Shown here piece after piece: positions 1 to 9,645 of a DNA stretch of 64,000 nt; the stretch's first letter is position 1, and each line of letters opens with the position of its first letter. Source of the DNA: Zoogloea sp. Lineage in GTDB: Bacteria; Pseudomonadota; Gammaproteobacteria; Burkholderiales; Rhodocyclaceae. The notes below the pieces were generated by a model that made no database searches, was not told the origin of the DNA, and was given only the letters and a program-made list of their open reading frames with translations. A program made the position numbers and the translations under genes. Where the stretch lies: positions 186,001 through 250,000 of the forward strand of contig JADJBR010000004.1 of the NCBI GenBank assembly GCA_016703645.1, given 5' to 3'.

Positions 1-1866
1 ACCGGCATTGCCCGGGAGGTTGCTGCCCTTACCGGTAGCCCGCTGAGCCTGCCCGCCTGCGATCCAGTGGCCGCAACCCACAGTGATATCCGTGCCATTG
101 TCCTCGATGCGCCGGACGCCTGCCCGCGTTATTCCGGCCGGATCATCCGGGGTGTGGATGCCAAGGCGCGGACGCCCGAATGGATGAAGCAGCGTCTGGC
201 GCGGAGCGGCGTCCGCTCCATCAGTGCCCTGGTGGACGTTACCAACTACGTCATGCTGGAACTCGGCCAGCCGCTCCACGCCTTCGACGAGGCGAAGCTG
301 AACGGGGCCATCCACGTCCGCTTTCCGGCTGCCGGCGAGCAGGTTCTGCTCCTCAACGGCCAGACCGTGACCCCCGCCGCCGATACCCTGCTGATTGCCG
401 ACGAGTCCCGCGCCCTGGCGCTGGCGGGCGTGATGGGCGGTGAAGACAGCGGGATCACCCTCGACACCGCTGATCTGTTCCTGGAGAGCGCCTTCTTCGC
501 ACCCGATGCGATTGCCGGGCGCGCCCGTGCCCATGGTTTCTCCTCCGACGCCTCCTACCGCTTTGAGCGCGGGGTGGACTTTGCTTTGACCACCAGGGCC
601 ATCGAGCGTGCCACCCGTCTGATCCTCGATATTTGCGGCGGCCAGCCGGGCCCGGTGGTGGAGTCCGTGGAGCCGGGCAAACTGCCGGCCCGCGCTCCGA
701 TCCGCCTGCGCGCAGCCCGCGTGCGCCGCGTGCTGGGGATTGCCCTGAGCGCCGATGCTGTGGCCGAGATGTTCGTGCGCCTCGATCTCGATGTGGTCAG
801 GGATGGTGAGGACTTCATCGTCACGCCGCCTTCCTACCGGTTCGACTTGGAGATCGAGGAGGATCTCATCGAGGAAATCGCCCGTCTTCATGGCTACGAC
901 AATATCCCGGTGCTTGCGCCCCGGGGGCCGATCAGCATGCTGCCGCGTCCGGAAGCCCGGCGTGACGCCATGTTCGTGCGGCGTCTGGTGGCGGGTCGCG
1001 AGTTCCAGGAAGTCATCAACTTTGCCTTCGTCGAAGAGGCCTGGGAGAAGGACTTCGCTGGCAACACCGATCCGGTGCGTCTCGCCAACCCGATCGCCAG
1101 CCAGATGAGCGTGATGCGCTCGACGCTGATCGGCGGCCTGGTCGCCAACCTGGCCACCAATCGCAAGCGTCAGACCAACCGGGTGCGTGTCTTCGAGATC
1201 GGGCGCTGTTTCACTCGCAGCCCGTCGGGTCAGCCCGTAGACGGTTTTCACCAGCCCATCCGCCTGGCTGCGCTGGCGGGTGGTCTCGCCCGCCCTGAGC
1301 AGTGGGGTGAGGCCGGCCGCAGTGTCGATTTCTTCGATCTGAAGGCAGACCTCGAGGCGTTGCTCTTTCCGCGGGTTGCCGAGTTTGAGCGGGCGGTTCA
1401 CCCTGCCCTGCATCCGGGCCGTTCCGCGCAGATCGTGCTCGACGGGAAGTGCATCGGTTTCATCGGCGAGTTGCATCCGGTCTGGGTGCAGCGCTACGAG
1501 TTGGGTGCTGCACCGGTGGTTTTCGAGATCGAACTCGAGGCCCTGCTTGAGACCGTGACGCCCGCCTATCGGGAGGTTTCCCGCTTCCCGGCGGTGACCC
1601 GCGATCTGGCCCTCGTGGTGGATCAGGATGCCGCAGCCGCACAGCTCCTGAAGGGGCTGCAGAGTGTTGCTCCTGCCATCGTTCAACGCATCGAACTGTT
1701 CGACCAGTACCAGGGCAAGGGTATCGAGCAAAACCGGAAAAGCCTTGCTTTTCGGGTAGTTATGCAAGAAACTCAGAGAACTCTGGAGGATGCCGAAGTG
1801 GATGCCGTGATGACCGCCCTGACCCGCCACGCTGAGGAAAACCTTGGCGCCAAGTTGAGGGCCTGA
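1..1866 (+). CDS. pheT: Phenylalanyl-tRNA synthetase beta subunit, 5'-truncated by the window edge
   Basis: This is the beta chain of the cytoplasmic alpha2-beta2 enzyme that charges tRNA-Phe. The reading frame is open from base 1, so the start lies outside the window. About 620 residues are visible, against roughly 790 in a complete PheT. The frame enters within the region after the tRNA-binding domain ([14 protein letters not shown]). Next come the B3/B4 editing region with the LGQPLHAFD motif, the B5 region, the catalytic-like core, and a C-terminal ferredoxin-like anticodon-binding domain ([17 protein letters not shown]). The GTG at position 67 is internal, not a start. ihfA follows six bases after the stop, the usual proteobacterial pheT-ihfA arrangement. 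Confidence 0.98.
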   Translation, partial: TGIAREVAALTGSPLSLPACDPVAATHSDIRAIVLDAPDACPRYSGRIIRGVDAKARTPEWMKQRLARSGVRSISALVDVTNYVMLELGQPLHAFDEAKLNGAIHVRFPAAGEQVLLLNGQTVTPAADTLLIADESRALALAGVMGGEDSGITLDTADLFLESAFFAPDAIAGRARAHGFSSDASYRFERGVDFALTTRAIERATRLILDICGGQPGPVVESVEPGKLPARAPIRLRAARVRRVLGIALSADAVAEMFVRLDLDVVRDGEDFIVTPPSYRFDLEIEEDLIEEIARLHGYDNIPVLAPRGPISMLPRPEARRDAMFVRRLVAGREFQEVINFAFVEEAWEKDFAGNTDPVRLANPIASQMSVMRSTLIGGLVANLATNRKRQTNRVRVFEIGRCFTRSPSGQPVDGFHQPIRLAALAGGLARPEQWGEAGRSVDFFDLKADLEALLFPRVAEFERAVHPALHPGRSAQIVLDGKCIGFIGELHPVWVQRYELGAAPVVFEIELEALLETVTPAYREVSRFPAVTRDLALVVDQDAAAAQLLKGLQSVAPAIVQRIELFDQYQGKGIEQNRKSLAFRVVMQETQRTLEDAEVDAVMTALTRHAEENLGAKLRA

Positions 1867-1871
1867 TCACC

Positions 1872-2177
1872 ATGAGCATGACCTTGACGAAGGCAGAGCT
1901 TGCCGACTTGCTCTTTGAGCAGGTCGGCCTCAACAAGCGTGAAGCCAAGGATATGGTGGAGTGCTTCTTTGAGGAGATCCGCATGGCTCTAGAGCGGGGC
2001 GACTGCGTGAAGCTCTCGGGCTTTGGCAATTTCCAGCTACGGGAGAAGCCCCAGCGCCCCGGCCGCAACCCCAAGACGGGCGAAGAGATTCCCATAACTG
2101 CCCGGCGTGTGGTGACTTTCCACGCCAGTCAGAAGCTCAAGGCCAATGTGGAGCAACTGAGCGATGTTGCAAAGTGA
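1872..2177 (+). CDS. ihfA: Integration host factor subunit alpha
   Basis: This is the alpha subunit of the sequence-specific DNA-bending heterodimer IHF, a nucleoid protein used in recombination, replication and sigma-54 promoters. The 101 residues match the family length. They begin [20 protein letters not shown] and contain the DNA-intercalating arm motif [12 protein letters not shown] near residues 62-73. The gene is co-oriented with pheT and separated from it by only a few bases, so it is probably translated from the same message. Its 3' end overlaps the next gene (MerR family) by 14 bases, which suggests translational coupling. Confidence 0.98.
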   Translation: MSMTLTKAELADLLFEQVGLNKREAKDMVECFFEEIRMALERGDCVKLSGFGNFQLREKPQRPGRNPKTGEEIPITARRVVTFHASQKLKANVEQLSDVAK

Positions 2178-2541
2178 TCTTCCGGCGGCAGCCGATCTGC
2201 CGCCGATTCCCCTCAAGCGCTATTTCACCATTGGTGAAGTAAGCGAACTGTGTGGTGTCAAACCCCATGTGTTGCGTTACTGGGAGCAGGAATTCACCCA
2301 GTTGCGGCCGGTGAAGCGGGGGGGGAATCGACGCTACTACCAGCACCATGAAGTGCTCCTGATCCGTCGCATCCGCGAACTGCTATACCAGGATGGCTTC
2401 ACGATCTCCGGTGCCCGCAACCGTCTTGACGAGATCGCCTCCCGCAAGCGCGAGGATGCCGAAGAGTCGGTCGGCCTGCGTGAGCAACTGGCTTCGGTGC
2501 GTGCCGAGATCAAGTCCATCCTGCAAGATCTGCAAAACTGA
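2164..2541 (+). CDS. MerR-family transcriptional regulator
   Basis: A 125-residue regulator with a MerR-type winged helix-turn-helix at residues 20-90 ([20 protein letters not shown], followed by the wing around GGNRRYY) and a short helical C terminus typical of the dimerisation coiled coil. It has no cysteine cluster or effector domain of the metal-responsive members. The start overlaps the ihfA 3' end by 14 bases. A MerR gene in this position after ihfA is common in betaproteobacteria, but its regulon is not established. It is the last gene of the operon; a strong hairpin terminator follows about 40 bases later. Confidence 0.93.
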   Translation: MLQSDLPAAADLPPIPLKRYFTIGEVSELCGVKPHVLRYWEQEFTQLRPVKRGGNRRYYQHHEVLLIRRIRELLYQDGFTISGARNRLDEIASRKREDAEESVGLREQLASVRAEIKSILQDLQN

Positions 2542-2579
2542 CCGGTGCAGCCATCAGCGCTGTGCATTTTCCCTGTCCG

Positions 2580-2608
2580 GGGCGATGCCTGACTGGCGTC
2601 GCCCTTTT
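2580..2608 (+). terminator. Rho-independent terminator of the pheT-ihfA-merR operon
   Basis: A ten-base-pair stem (GGGCGATGCC with GGCGTCGCCC, one G-U pair) encloses a TGACT loop and is followed by TTTT. It sits 38 bases after the MerR stop and before the next start. Confidence 0.8.
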
Positions 2609-2625
2609 CATTCGGGCCTGATTTC

Positions 2626-3378
2626 ATGACCTATTGTGTCAGCATGCTGCTGGATGCCGGTATGGTGTTCCTCTCCGACTCCCGAACCAACGCCGGTGTT
2701 GACCACATCAATACCTTCCGCAAGATGAGCATCTTCCAGCGCCCTGGAGAGCGTGTGCTGGTGTTGATGAGCTCCGGCAATCTGGCCATCACCCAGCAAC
2801 TCGTCTCCATGCTGCGGGAAACCATGGCCTCCCAGGATGCCCGCGAAAACCTGTGGTCCGTGCCCAACATGTTCGAGGCGGCACGTCACGTGGGTGAGAC
2901 CCTGCGGGAGGTGTTCCGCCGGGATGCGGAAGCGCTGCAGAACTTCGGCATTGATTTCACCGCGGCCCTGATACTCGGGGGCCAGATCGGCAAGGAGCAG
3001 CCGCGACTGTTCCACATCTATGCCGCGGGCAATTTCATCGAAGCCACACCTGACACCCCGTACTTCCAGATCGGCGAGTCAAAGTACGGCAAACCGATCA
3101 TCGACCGCGTGGTCAAGCGTCATACCAGTCTGGATGAGGCCGCGAAGCTGGCCCTGATCTCCATGGATTCGACGATCCGCTCAAATCTCTCGGTGGGGGT
3201 ACCTCTGGATCTCGCAATCATCAAGACTGACGAGCTTCAGATCTCCTCTCATCTCAGTATTGATGCCAAGAACGAGTACTTCGCGATGATCCGCAATCGC
3301 TGGAGCGAGGCCCTTGGGCACGCGTTCGACGAACTGCCCAACCCAGACTGGCTGGGCAGGGGCGACGAGCTTCCCTGA
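2626..3378 (+). CDS. Anbu-type proteasome-homologous peptidase
   Basis: A 250-residue Ntn-hydrolase related to proteasome beta subunits, of the Anbu (ancestral beta-subunit) family. It begins MTYCVSMLLDAGMVFLSDSR, so removal of Met exposes the predicted catalytic threonine at position 2. The DSRTNAGVDHI stretch and the later LILGGQIG and VGVPLDLAII strands match the proteasome fold. Anbu assembles into an open helical or lock-washer ring in other bacteria. Elsewhere it is often linked with a transglutaminase-like protein, an ATP-grasp protein and an alpha-E protein. None of these is next to it here, so it appears as a solitary gene. The start is set by the catalytic Thr. Confidence 0.92.
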   Translation: MTYCVSMLLDAGMVFLSDSRTNAGVDHINTFRKMSIFQRPGERVLVLMSSGNLAITQQLVSMLRETMASQDARENLWSVPNMFEAARHVGETLREVFRRDAEALQNFGIDFTAALILGGQIGKEQPRLFHIYAAGNFIEATPDTPYFQIGESKYGKPIIDRVVKRHTSLDEAAKLALISMDSTIRSNLSVGVPLDLAIIKTDELQISSHLSIDAKNEYFAMIRNRWSEALGHAFDELPNPDWLGRGDELP

Positions 3379-3399
3379 CCCCGGAGGCCCGTCAGGGCC

Positions 3400-4293
3400 T
3401 TACCAACCCTGCGCCTGCCGCCGCCCCTGCTCGCATTCGGTGCGGAACTGCAGGAACTGGCGCAGGCGTTTCATTTCGATCATTCCGCTCTCGGCGGCGG
3501 CCCGCAGGGCGCAACCGGGCTCCGAATCGTGCCTGCAGTCCCGGAAGCGGCATTGCCCGGCATAGGGGCGGAACTCCCGAAAGCTCGCTTCCAGATCCTT
3601 TCCATCCAGATGCACGAGCCCGAAGGTCTGCATGCCCGGGCTGTCGATGATGCCGCCACCTTCGGGGAGAGGGTAGAGACGGGCAAAGGTGGTGGTGTGC
3701 TTGCCCGTATCCAATACCTCGGAGATCTCCCGGGTCTCCGCCCTGGCCTCGGGAATCAGCGCATTTGTCAGTGTGGATTTCCCCATCCCGGATTGTCCGA
3801 CCAGCAGGCTGGTCTCACCGATCAGGCGCGCCCGCAGGGTACCCACGTTGTCGAGGGCCGACATCTCGAGCACCGTGTAGCCGAGGGCCGAGAAGGCGGC
3901 GAGCCGGCTGCGGGCATCGGCAAGGCCGGCAACGATGTCGGTCTTGTTCAGCACGATCAGCACCTTGAGGTTCTGATTCTCTGCTGCGCACAGGCACCGT
4001 GAGATGAACTCGTCACTGAAACTCGGTTCGGTGGCCACCACCATTACAACCTGGGTGGCATTGGCCGCGATCAGCTTCTGCCGCCAGGCGTCGGAGCGGT
4101 AGAGCAGGCTGCTGCGTTCCACCAGCTTGTCGATGACGCCCTGGCCGGGGCCGGTAGCGGCAATCTGGACCCGGTCGCCGCAGGCAAACAGGCTCTTCTT
4201 GCCGCGGGGAACACACAGCAGGATCTCGCCGGCGTCGCTGCGGACTTCATATTGGCGGCCGAAGGCGGCGATCAGGGTGCCGAAGGTTTTCAC
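3400..4293 (-). CDS. rsgA: Ribosome small-subunit-dependent GTPase A
   Basis: A circularly permuted GTPase that acts in late 30S subunit maturation. An N-terminal OB-fold covers roughly residues 1-70. The G motifs follow in permuted order: NKTD (G4) at 116-119, GQSGMGKST (G1) at 166-174 and DSPG (G3) at 217-220. The C-terminal zinc knuckle has Cys248, Cys253, His255 and Cys261. The 297 residues match the family length. The gene overlaps the upstream M48 protease gene by four bases (ATGA), so the two are probably co-transcribed. It converges with the Anbu gene; the gap is only 21 bases. Confidence 0.97.
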   Translation of the reverse strand: MKTFGTLIAAFGRQYEVRSDAGEILLCVPRGKKSLFACGDRVQIAATGPGQGVIDKLVERSSLLYRSDAWRQKLIAANATQVVMVVATEPSFSDEFISRCLCAAENQNLKVLIVLNKTDIVAGLADARSRLAAFSALGYTVLEMSALDNVGTLRARLIGETSLLVGQSGMGKSTLTNALIPEARAETREISEVLDTGKHTTTFARLYPLPEGGGIIDSPGMQTFGLVHLDGKDLEASFREFRPYAGQCRFRDCRHDSEPGCALRAAAESGMIEMKRLRQFLQFRTECEQGRRQAQGW

Positions 4294-5543
4294 TGGCTTG
4301 CTGCCTGCAGTCTGGCAATGCGAATCGCCGCGGGGGGGTGGGAGTCGTACACGCTGGAGTAGAGGGGGTCAGGGGTCAGGGTCGAGGCGTTGTCCCGGTA
4401 CAGCTTGACCAGGGCACTGATCAACTCGGTGGCCGGCGCCTGACTGGCCGCATAGGCGTCCGCCTGGAACTCGTGCTTGCGCGACCACATGCTCATCAGT
4501 GGGGTCAGGGGAAAGGTGAATACCGGCAGCGCCAGGGCGAACAGCACCAGTGTCGGCGCGGTACCGCTGGCCTGCATGCCCAGGCCCTCGAAGAACCAGG
4601 TCTGGTTGGCCAGATGACCCAACAGGGCAAAGAACAGCAGGCTGCCGGCACCAATCACCGCAAGGCGCTTCCACAGATGGTGATGATGATAGTGACCCAG
4701 CTCGTGGGCCAGAACGGCCTCTACCTCGGTGGGTGCCAGCTTGTCGAGCAGGGTGTCGAAGAAAACGATGCGTTTGGCGGCGCCAAAACCGGTGAAGTAG
4801 GCATTGCCATGGGCCGAGCGCTTCGACCCGTCCATCACGAACAGGCCCGACAGGCGGAAGCCGCAGCGGCTCATCAGGCCTTCGATGCGGGCCTTGAGGG
4901 GGCCGTCCTCGAGGGGCTTGAACTTGTTGAACAGGGGGGCGATGAAGGTCGGATAGACCAGCAGCACGAGCAGGTTGAAGCCCAGCCAGAAGGCCCACAC
5001 ATACAGCCACCAGCGCTCGCCCATGGAGCCCATCAGCCACAGAACGAAGGCGATCAGCGGCAGGCCGATCAGGGCCGCAAGGGCCACGCCCTTCAGGGTG
5101 TCGGCGATGAACAGGCCCGGTGTCAGACGGTTGAAGCCGAAACGCGCTTCCAGACGGAAGCTGCGGTAAAGGCCCAGGGGCAGGTCCACGAGCCACGACA
5201 CGCTGGCGACCAGGGCAATGAAGGCGACACCCTGGACCAGGCTGCCGGCTTCAAGGAAGCGGCTCGCCAGATCGTGGAGGACTTGCAGGCCGCCACCCAG
5301 GGTCAGGATCAGCAGCAAGCACGTGGAGATGAAGAGATCGATCATGCCCAACCGCACCCGCGCCACGGTGTAGTCGGCCGCCTTCTGGTGGGCGTCCAGG
5401 GAAACGCTGGCGGAGAAGGCGGCGGGCACGGTGCCCCGGTGGTGGCGCACATGCAGCATCTGACGCATGGCGAGCCAGAAGCGGATCATCAGGCCGGCAA
5501 ACAGGGCAAGCAGGAAAACAGCGGAGAGTTGGCTGGAGGTCAT
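4290..5543 (-). CDS. M48-family membrane metallopeptidase (Ste24-like)
   Basis: A membrane-embedded zinc endopeptidase of the Ste24/CAAX-protease type, 417 residues from the chosen start MTSSQLSAVFLLALFAGLMI. It has an N-terminal M48_N multi-helix region, the zinc site HELGH (around residue 280, within AHELGHYHHHH) and a downstream Glu-containing helix (KHEFQADAYAA). The frame stays open upstream to 5618, but the extra 25 residues are arginine-rich and run into the promoter region of the divergent orn gene, so the internal ATG is preferred. The gene is coupled to rsgA by a four-base overlap. The substrate is unknown; a role in membrane-protein quality control is inferred from the family. Confidence 0.93.
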   Translation of the reverse strand: MTSSQLSAVFLLALFAGLMIRFWLAMRQMLHVRHHRGTVPAAFSASVSLDAHQKAADYTVARVRLGMIDLFISTCLLLILTLGGGLQVLHDLASRFLEAGSLVQGVAFIALVASVSWLVDLPLGLYRSFRLEARFGFNRLTPGLFIADTLKGVALAALIGLPLIAFVLWLMGSMGERWWLYVWAFWLGFNLLVLLVYPTFIAPLFNKFKPLEDGPLKARIEGLMSRCGFRLSGLFVMDGSKRSAHGNAYFTGFGAAKRIVFFDTLLDKLAPTEVEAVLAHELGHYHHHHLWKRLAVIGAGSLLFFALLGHLANQTWFFEGLGMQASGTAPTLVLFALALPVFTFPLTPLMSMWSRKHEFQADAYAASQAPATELISALVKLYRDNASTLTPDPLYSSVYDSHPPAAIRIARLQAASQ

Positions 5544-5632
5544 CGGCGAGGGGCAGGGCAGGGGTGGCTTGAGCCGGGCACGGCGCCGGGCATGGGCGTA
5601 GAATCGCGCCTTTACCAAGAAGCGGACCGATT

Positions 5633-6178
5633 ATGGCACAGGACCAGAATCACCTCATCTGGCTGGACATGGAAATGACCGGCCTCAATCCCGACAGCGA
5701 CCGCATCATCGAGATCGCCATGGTCGTCACCAACAGCAACCTGGATGTGGTGGCGGAGGGCCCGGTGATTGCCGTGCATCAGCCCGATGCGGTACTTGAC
5801 GCCATGGACGAGTGGAACAAGAACACCCACGGCCGTTCCGGCCTGATTGACCGGGTCAAGGCTTCCACCACCGGTGAGGCCGAGGCGGAGCAGATCTACC
5901 TGGAGTTCATGAAGCAGTACATCCCCTCGCGGACCTCGCCCATGTGCGGCAACTCCATCGGGCAGGATCGCCGCTTCATGGCCCGTTACATGCCGGCACT
6001 GGAAGACTGGTTCCACTACCGCAACCTGGACGTGTCCACCTTGAAGGAACTGGCCCGGCGCTGGCGCCCGGATGTGTACAAGGGGCTCGAGAAGAAGGGG
6101 GCCCACCAGGCGCTGGCGGACATCCATGAGTCGATTGCCGAACTGCGTTACTACCGGGACACCTTCCTGAAGGTGTGA
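5633..6178 (+). CDS. orn: Oligoribonuclease
   Basis: A 3'-to-5' exonuclease of the DEDDh family that degrades short RNA oligomers, notably the dinucleotides left by RNA turnover and by linearised cyclic-di-GMP. The 181 residues match the family. The first acidic motif is in [14 protein letters not shown] near residues 8-20, the second in [13 protein letters not shown], and the last has the [14 protein letters not shown] box with catalytic His and Asp. It is transcribed divergently from the M48/rsgA pair. A compact GC hairpin with a short T-run follows the stop. Confidence 0.97.
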   Translation: MAQDQNHLIWLDMEMTGLNPDSDRIIEIAMVVTNSNLDVVAEGPVIAVHQPDAVLDAMDEWNKNTHGRSGLIDRVKASTTGEAEAEQIYLEFMKQYIPSRTSPMCGNSIGQDRRFMARYMPALEDWFHYRNLDVSTLKELARRWRPDVYKGLEKKGAHQALADIHESIAELRYYRDTFLKV

Positions 6179-6224
6179 TCCGCCCGGAGCGGGCCAACCC
6201 GGAAGGGGGCCGCAGTTGGAACAC

Positions 6225-6245
6225 GGGGCGCCGAGGCGCCCCTTT
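6225..6245 (+). terminator. Probable terminator after orn
   Basis: GGGGCGCC and GGCGCCCC are separated by GA and followed by TTT. In practice the two inner pairs would open to give a four-base loop. The T-run is short, so efficiency is uncertain. The hairpin also lies at the 3' side of the convergent exonuclease-like gene. Confidence 0.5.
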
Positions 6246-6257
6246 GCGTGGACGTTC

Positions 6258-6893
6258 TCAACTGCCCCGCAACCACTTGCGGCTACTCTGGGTGTCCAGC
6301 AGATCCCTTGGCGAGGCCAGGCCCTGGGCATTGGCCCGGGCCAGCGCGACCTGGAGCAACTGGGCCACGCAGAGCGCCTCAAGCAGGGCATCCCGGTGAT
6401 CCAGCCGGTCGATCCCGAAGGCCCCCAGCCAGGCGTCCATGCGGGCTTGCCCGGTGGTTCGTTCCGGAAAGAGACTGGGCATCAGGACCATCAGATCGAT
6501 CCAGTCGAGGTCGGGGGTGCTGCCCAGGTTCTGCTCAAGGGCGCGTTCGAGGGTGCCCTGATTGAATGGCGCGTTGAAAACCACGACCGGTGAGCGGGCA
6601 ATGAAGCGCACAAGGCCGATCAAGGCATCCACCGGGGTGCCGCCGAGCTGGGTGCGGTAGGCGTCGGCAGGGTGCAGCAAGCCCTGGTTGATGGCCACGG
6701 CACCCACTGCCAGCAGCCGTTGACCACCTCCGTCCATGGGGCCGGTTTCGGCGTTGATCACCACGTAGCGCGTTTCGTAGTGCGAGCGCGCCAGATCCGG
6801 CGGGGCCAGTGCGATGATGGCGTCCAGGGCCGCCCGCTGTTCGGGATCGAGGGCCGGATTGCTCCCCGGCAGGAGTCGGGAGAGCCAGTTCAT
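6258..6893 (-). CDS. DnaQ-like exonuclease-fold protein with degenerate active site
   Basis: A 211-residue protein that aligns by pattern with DEDD exonucleases. A beta strand and turn YVVINAETGPM is followed by LLAVGAVAI (Exo I), then VVVFNAPFNQGTL (Exo II) and HRDALLEAL (Exo III). The usual metal-binding residues are altered. Asn47 replaces the first Asp of DxE, Asn111 replaces the Exo II Asp, and Glu172 stands near the Exo III Asp position. It may therefore be catalytically dead and act by binding nucleic acid or its partner. It overlaps the upstream cNMP/CBS protein by four bases, so the two are almost certainly co-expressed. Pairing of a 3'-5' exonuclease with this type of CBS protein is known in related bacteria. 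Confidence 0.75.
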   Translation of the reverse strand: MNWLSRLLPGSNPALDPEQRAALDAIIALAPPDLARSHYETRYVVINAETGPMDGGGQRLLAVGAVAINQGLLHPADAYRTQLGGTPVDALIGLVRFIARSPVVVFNAPFNQGTLERALEQNLGSTPDLDWIDLMVLMPSLFPERTTGQARMDAWLGAFGIDRLDHRDALLEALCVAQLLQVALARANAQGLASPRDLLDTQSSRKWLRGS

Positions 6894-8800
6894 ATCTGGT
6901 AGTCGAGCTTGAGTCGGAGTTGAATCTTGCGGGCCTGGCGAAAAGCTTCCTTGAGGATGCGGCGGTCCAGTTCGTTGAGATCATCCGGCTTGACCCGGTT
7001 GTCCCCCGACGAGCCGTGATCGGTATCCAGGTGCTGATGGCGCAGGCGCAGCAGCTGGATGAAGTGGAAACCATCGGCCATGGCTGCCAGTTCCTCGGCC
7101 GGCATGCCGATGCGTGAGCCGCCCTGGCGGAGGCGTTGCACCGTGCTGGTCGCGTCCACTCCGGTACGCAGGGACAGGACGCGGGCTGCATCCACGAAAA
7201 GGCGCGCACCGAACTTCTTGAGATCGATGGTGCCGGGATGGCGGGCGTCATCATCGGTGACGAAATCGCGGATCTTGCCCAGGGGGGGCGACACATCAAG
7301 GGCGTTGGTGGCCATGGCCTTGAGAAAGGCGGGGTTGCCGCCGGTCATGGACAGCAGCCAGTGGCGCAGCTTGTGGGCCAGCTTCTCGTCACCATAGAGC
7401 ACGCGGTAGTCGAAGAAAATGGTGGCGTTGAGCAGGGCCTCGGGGTGCGGTTCGCGGATCCAGGTACCGAACTTCTCGCGCCACTCGTCGAAGGTCAGGC
7501 AAAGCTCGGGATTGCTGGCCATGATGTTGCCCTCGCACAGGGGGAAACCGCAGGCGGCGAGGTCGTTGTTAACATCCTTGGCAAACTCCAGCAGCCGCAG
7601 TTTGAGGGGCTCCTTGTCGGCCCATTCGGGCAGGACGTAGAGAATCCCGTTGTCCTGGTCGGTGGACAGGGTCTGTTCGTGACGCCCCTCGGAGCCGAAG
7701 GCCAGCCAGGCGTATTCGACACCATAAAGGTCGTGGCGGTTGAGATTGAGTTCGATGATGCGACGGGTCAGGGCATCGTTGAGGGCCGAGATGAACTGGG
7801 TCAGTTGCTCGGCACCGATGCCCTGGGCCAGCAGGTTGAGCGCCAGCTGGCGGATGTCGCGGCTGGCCCGCTGCAGGGCCTGAACGTCGGCGGCACTTTC
7901 GATGCCGGAGCGGATCTGGCGCAGGCCGATGCGCTGCAGGGCGAACAGGTCGCGTTCCGAGATCACGCCCTTGAGCTTGTCGTCGGTATCGACAACCAGG
8001 ATATGACGCACACCGTGAGTGGCCATCTCCAGCGCCGCGTCGTAGGCGCTGGCGCTGGCGTTGAGGGTGTGGGGCGGTGTTGTCATCACTTCGGCGATGG
8101 GGCGGGTCAGGTCGAAGCCCGGCAACACGATACGCTTGAGGATGTCACTCTGGGTCAGCACGCCCACCGGCTTCTCGTCTTCCCCGGCCACGGCAAGGCA
8201 GCCGACGCCGGCTTCGACCATCCTCTCGAGGGCGGAGCGGGTGGCAAGTTCGGGGCCGACGAAAATCGGCGCCTTTTTGACCAGGTTCGAGAGGGACGTG
8301 GTCATCGTCTGCTGTTCGGCAGCCCTTTGCGAGAACTGGACCTGCAACTGCTCCCGCGACTGGTTGAGGAGGCTGGCGATGTAACGGGTACAGAACAGCT
8401 GGAACGTGGGGCTGAGTTCCTGCAGCTTGAGAAAATCGGCCGCCGGCAGCTGGAAGCAGTAGCTGTCCTCCACGGCGATGTAGCCGTTGGTCGACGGACG
8501 GCCCGCCGAGATGGCGCCGATCGGGAAGCCTTCACCCGGCCCCAGGGTCAGGGTCGAATACTCCGTGACGGAGACACTGCCCACCTGACGGGCCTGCACC
8601 TTGCCGCGATATACGATGTAGAAGAAGCGCGGCGGACCATCTTCGGGGATCAGTATCTCGGCTTCGGCGGGATAGAAGGCCGTGGCCAGCCGTTCGCCCA
8701 GGAAGCGCAGAGCTTCCGTCTCCATCCGGTCGAAGGGGGCATGGCGCAGCAGGAAGTCGAGGTTGGTTCGGATCAGGGTGTCGGAGGCGGAGGTGTCCAT
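6890..8800 (-). CDS. Cyclic-nucleotide-binding / CBS / DUF294 nucleotidyltransferase-like protein
   Basis: A 636-residue cytoplasmic protein. Domains in order are an N-terminal cNMP-binding-like beta barrel (about residues 15-130), a CBS pair (about 170-300, including VGVLTQSDILKRIV and GVISERDLFAL), a GlnD-like nucleotidyltransferase segment with GSEGRHEQTLSTDQDNGIL near residue 370, and the DUF294 C-terminal helical domain. The architecture suggests a regulator that senses adenine nucleotides and modifies or binds a partner, but no substrate can be named. The ATG at 8800 sits in an intergenic region divergent from the carboxylesterase gene. The 3' end overlaps the exonuclease-like gene by ATGA. 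Confidence 0.88.
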   Translation of the reverse strand: MDTSASDTLIRTNLDFLLRHAPFDRMETEALRFLGERLATAFYPAEAEILIPEDGPPRFFYIVYRGKVQARQVGSVSVTEYSTLTLGPGEGFPIGAISAGRPSTNGYIAVEDSYCFQLPAADFLKLQELSPTFQLFCTRYIASLLNQSREQLQVQFSQRAAEQQTMTTSLSNLVKKAPIFVGPELATRSALERMVEAGVGCLAVAGEDEKPVGVLTQSDILKRIVLPGFDLTRPIAEVMTTPPHTLNASASAYDAALEMATHGVRHILVVDTDDKLKGVISERDLFALQRIGLRQIRSGIESAADVQALQRASRDIRQLALNLLAQGIGAEQLTQFISALNDALTRRIIELNLNRHDLYGVEYAWLAFGSEGRHEQTLSTDQDNGILYVLPEWADKEPLKLRLLEFAKDVNNDLAACGFPLCEGNIMASNPELCLTFDEWREKFGTWIREPHPEALLNATIFFDYRVLYGDEKLAHKLRHWLLSMTGGNPAFLKAMATNALDVSPPLGKIRDFVTDDDARHPGTIDLKKFGARLFVDAARVLSLRTGVDATSTVQRLRQGGSRIGMPAEELAAMADGFHFIQLLRLRHQHLDTDHGSSGDNRVKPDDLNELDRRILKEAFRQARKIQLRLKLDYQI

Positions 8801-8951
8801 AAACAGACCGATTGGCGTGAATCAAACATCTGAATCTACCCCAGTGGTGCCCCCGTGTCATGATCTTGCGCAAGAAATCCCCAATCTTGCCGGCTGCGAT
8901 CACGGCATTGGCTCCGATACAATCCACTGACTCCCCAACAGGAACGCCGCC

Positions 8952-9629
8952 ATGACTGACACCCTGCTGCCCGCCGTTGAAATCGAGACCGGACCATCCC
9001 CCACCCATGCCGTGATCTGGATGCATGGCCTCGGGGCGGACGGCCACGATTTCGAACCTGTAATCGACGAATTCGAAGCCGATCGCCTGCCCTTCACCCG
9101 CTTCGTGTTTCCCCATGCGCCAAGCCGTCCGGTGACCATCAACGGCGGTTATGTGATGCGTGCCTGGTACGACATCGTGTCGTCGGATTTCTCTACCCGC
9201 CGGGAAGATCCGGTTGGTGTGCGTGAGTCCGCGGCGCAGATCGAGGCCCTCATCGCCCGGGAGAACGCCCGCGGCATTCCCGACAGCCGCATCGTGCTGG
9301 CCGGTTTCTCCCAGGGTGGGGCGATTGCCCTGCACACCGCGCTGCGCCATCCCAACCGTCTGGCCGGCGTGCTGGCCCTGTCCACTTACCTGCCGCTGGC
9401 CGACACCCTCGCCGATGAGGCCGCGCCTGCCAACGCAAAGACCCCGATCTTCATGGCCCACGGCCTTGAAGACCCGGTGATCCCCTGCGATTTCGGCAAG
9501 GCCTCCGCGGATCTCCTGAAGGCGGCGGGCTATCCGCTGGAATGGCGCAGCTATCCCATGGACCACTCCCTGTGCCTTGAAGAGGTGCAGGATCTCGAAC
9601 TTTGGCTGGCCCACGTGATGTCACGCTGA
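8952..9629 (+). CDS. Carboxylesterase / phospholipase family alpha/beta hydrolase
   Basis: A 225-residue small esterase of the carboxylesterase/lysophospholipase group. The oxyanion region is HGLGADGHDF (residues 25-34). The nucleophile serine lies in GFSQGG near residue 119, the catalytic Asp in EDPVIP near 172 and the His in MDHSLC near 204. No signal peptide is present, so it is cytoplasmic. A Shine-Dalgarno-like GGAACG lies just before the ATG. Its natural substrate is not evident. Confidence 0.93.
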   Translation: MTDTLLPAVEIETGPSPTHAVIWMHGLGADGHDFEPVIDEFEADRLPFTRFVFPHAPSRPVTINGGYVMRAWYDIVSSDFSTRREDPVGVRESAAQIEALIARENARGIPDSRIVLAGFSQGGAIALHTALRHPNRLAGVLALSTYLPLADTLADEAAPANAKTPIFMAHGLEDPVIPCDFGKASADLLKAAGYPLEWRSYPMDHSLCLEEVQDLELWLAHVMSR

Positions 9630-9645
9630 CATCACGGCGGGTGAA

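Noticed and set aside
4338..5678. A 446-codon plus-strand frame across the M48 protease gene
   Set aside because: Gln/Gly-rich shadow of the minus-strand protease, which has the zinc motif and membrane helices.
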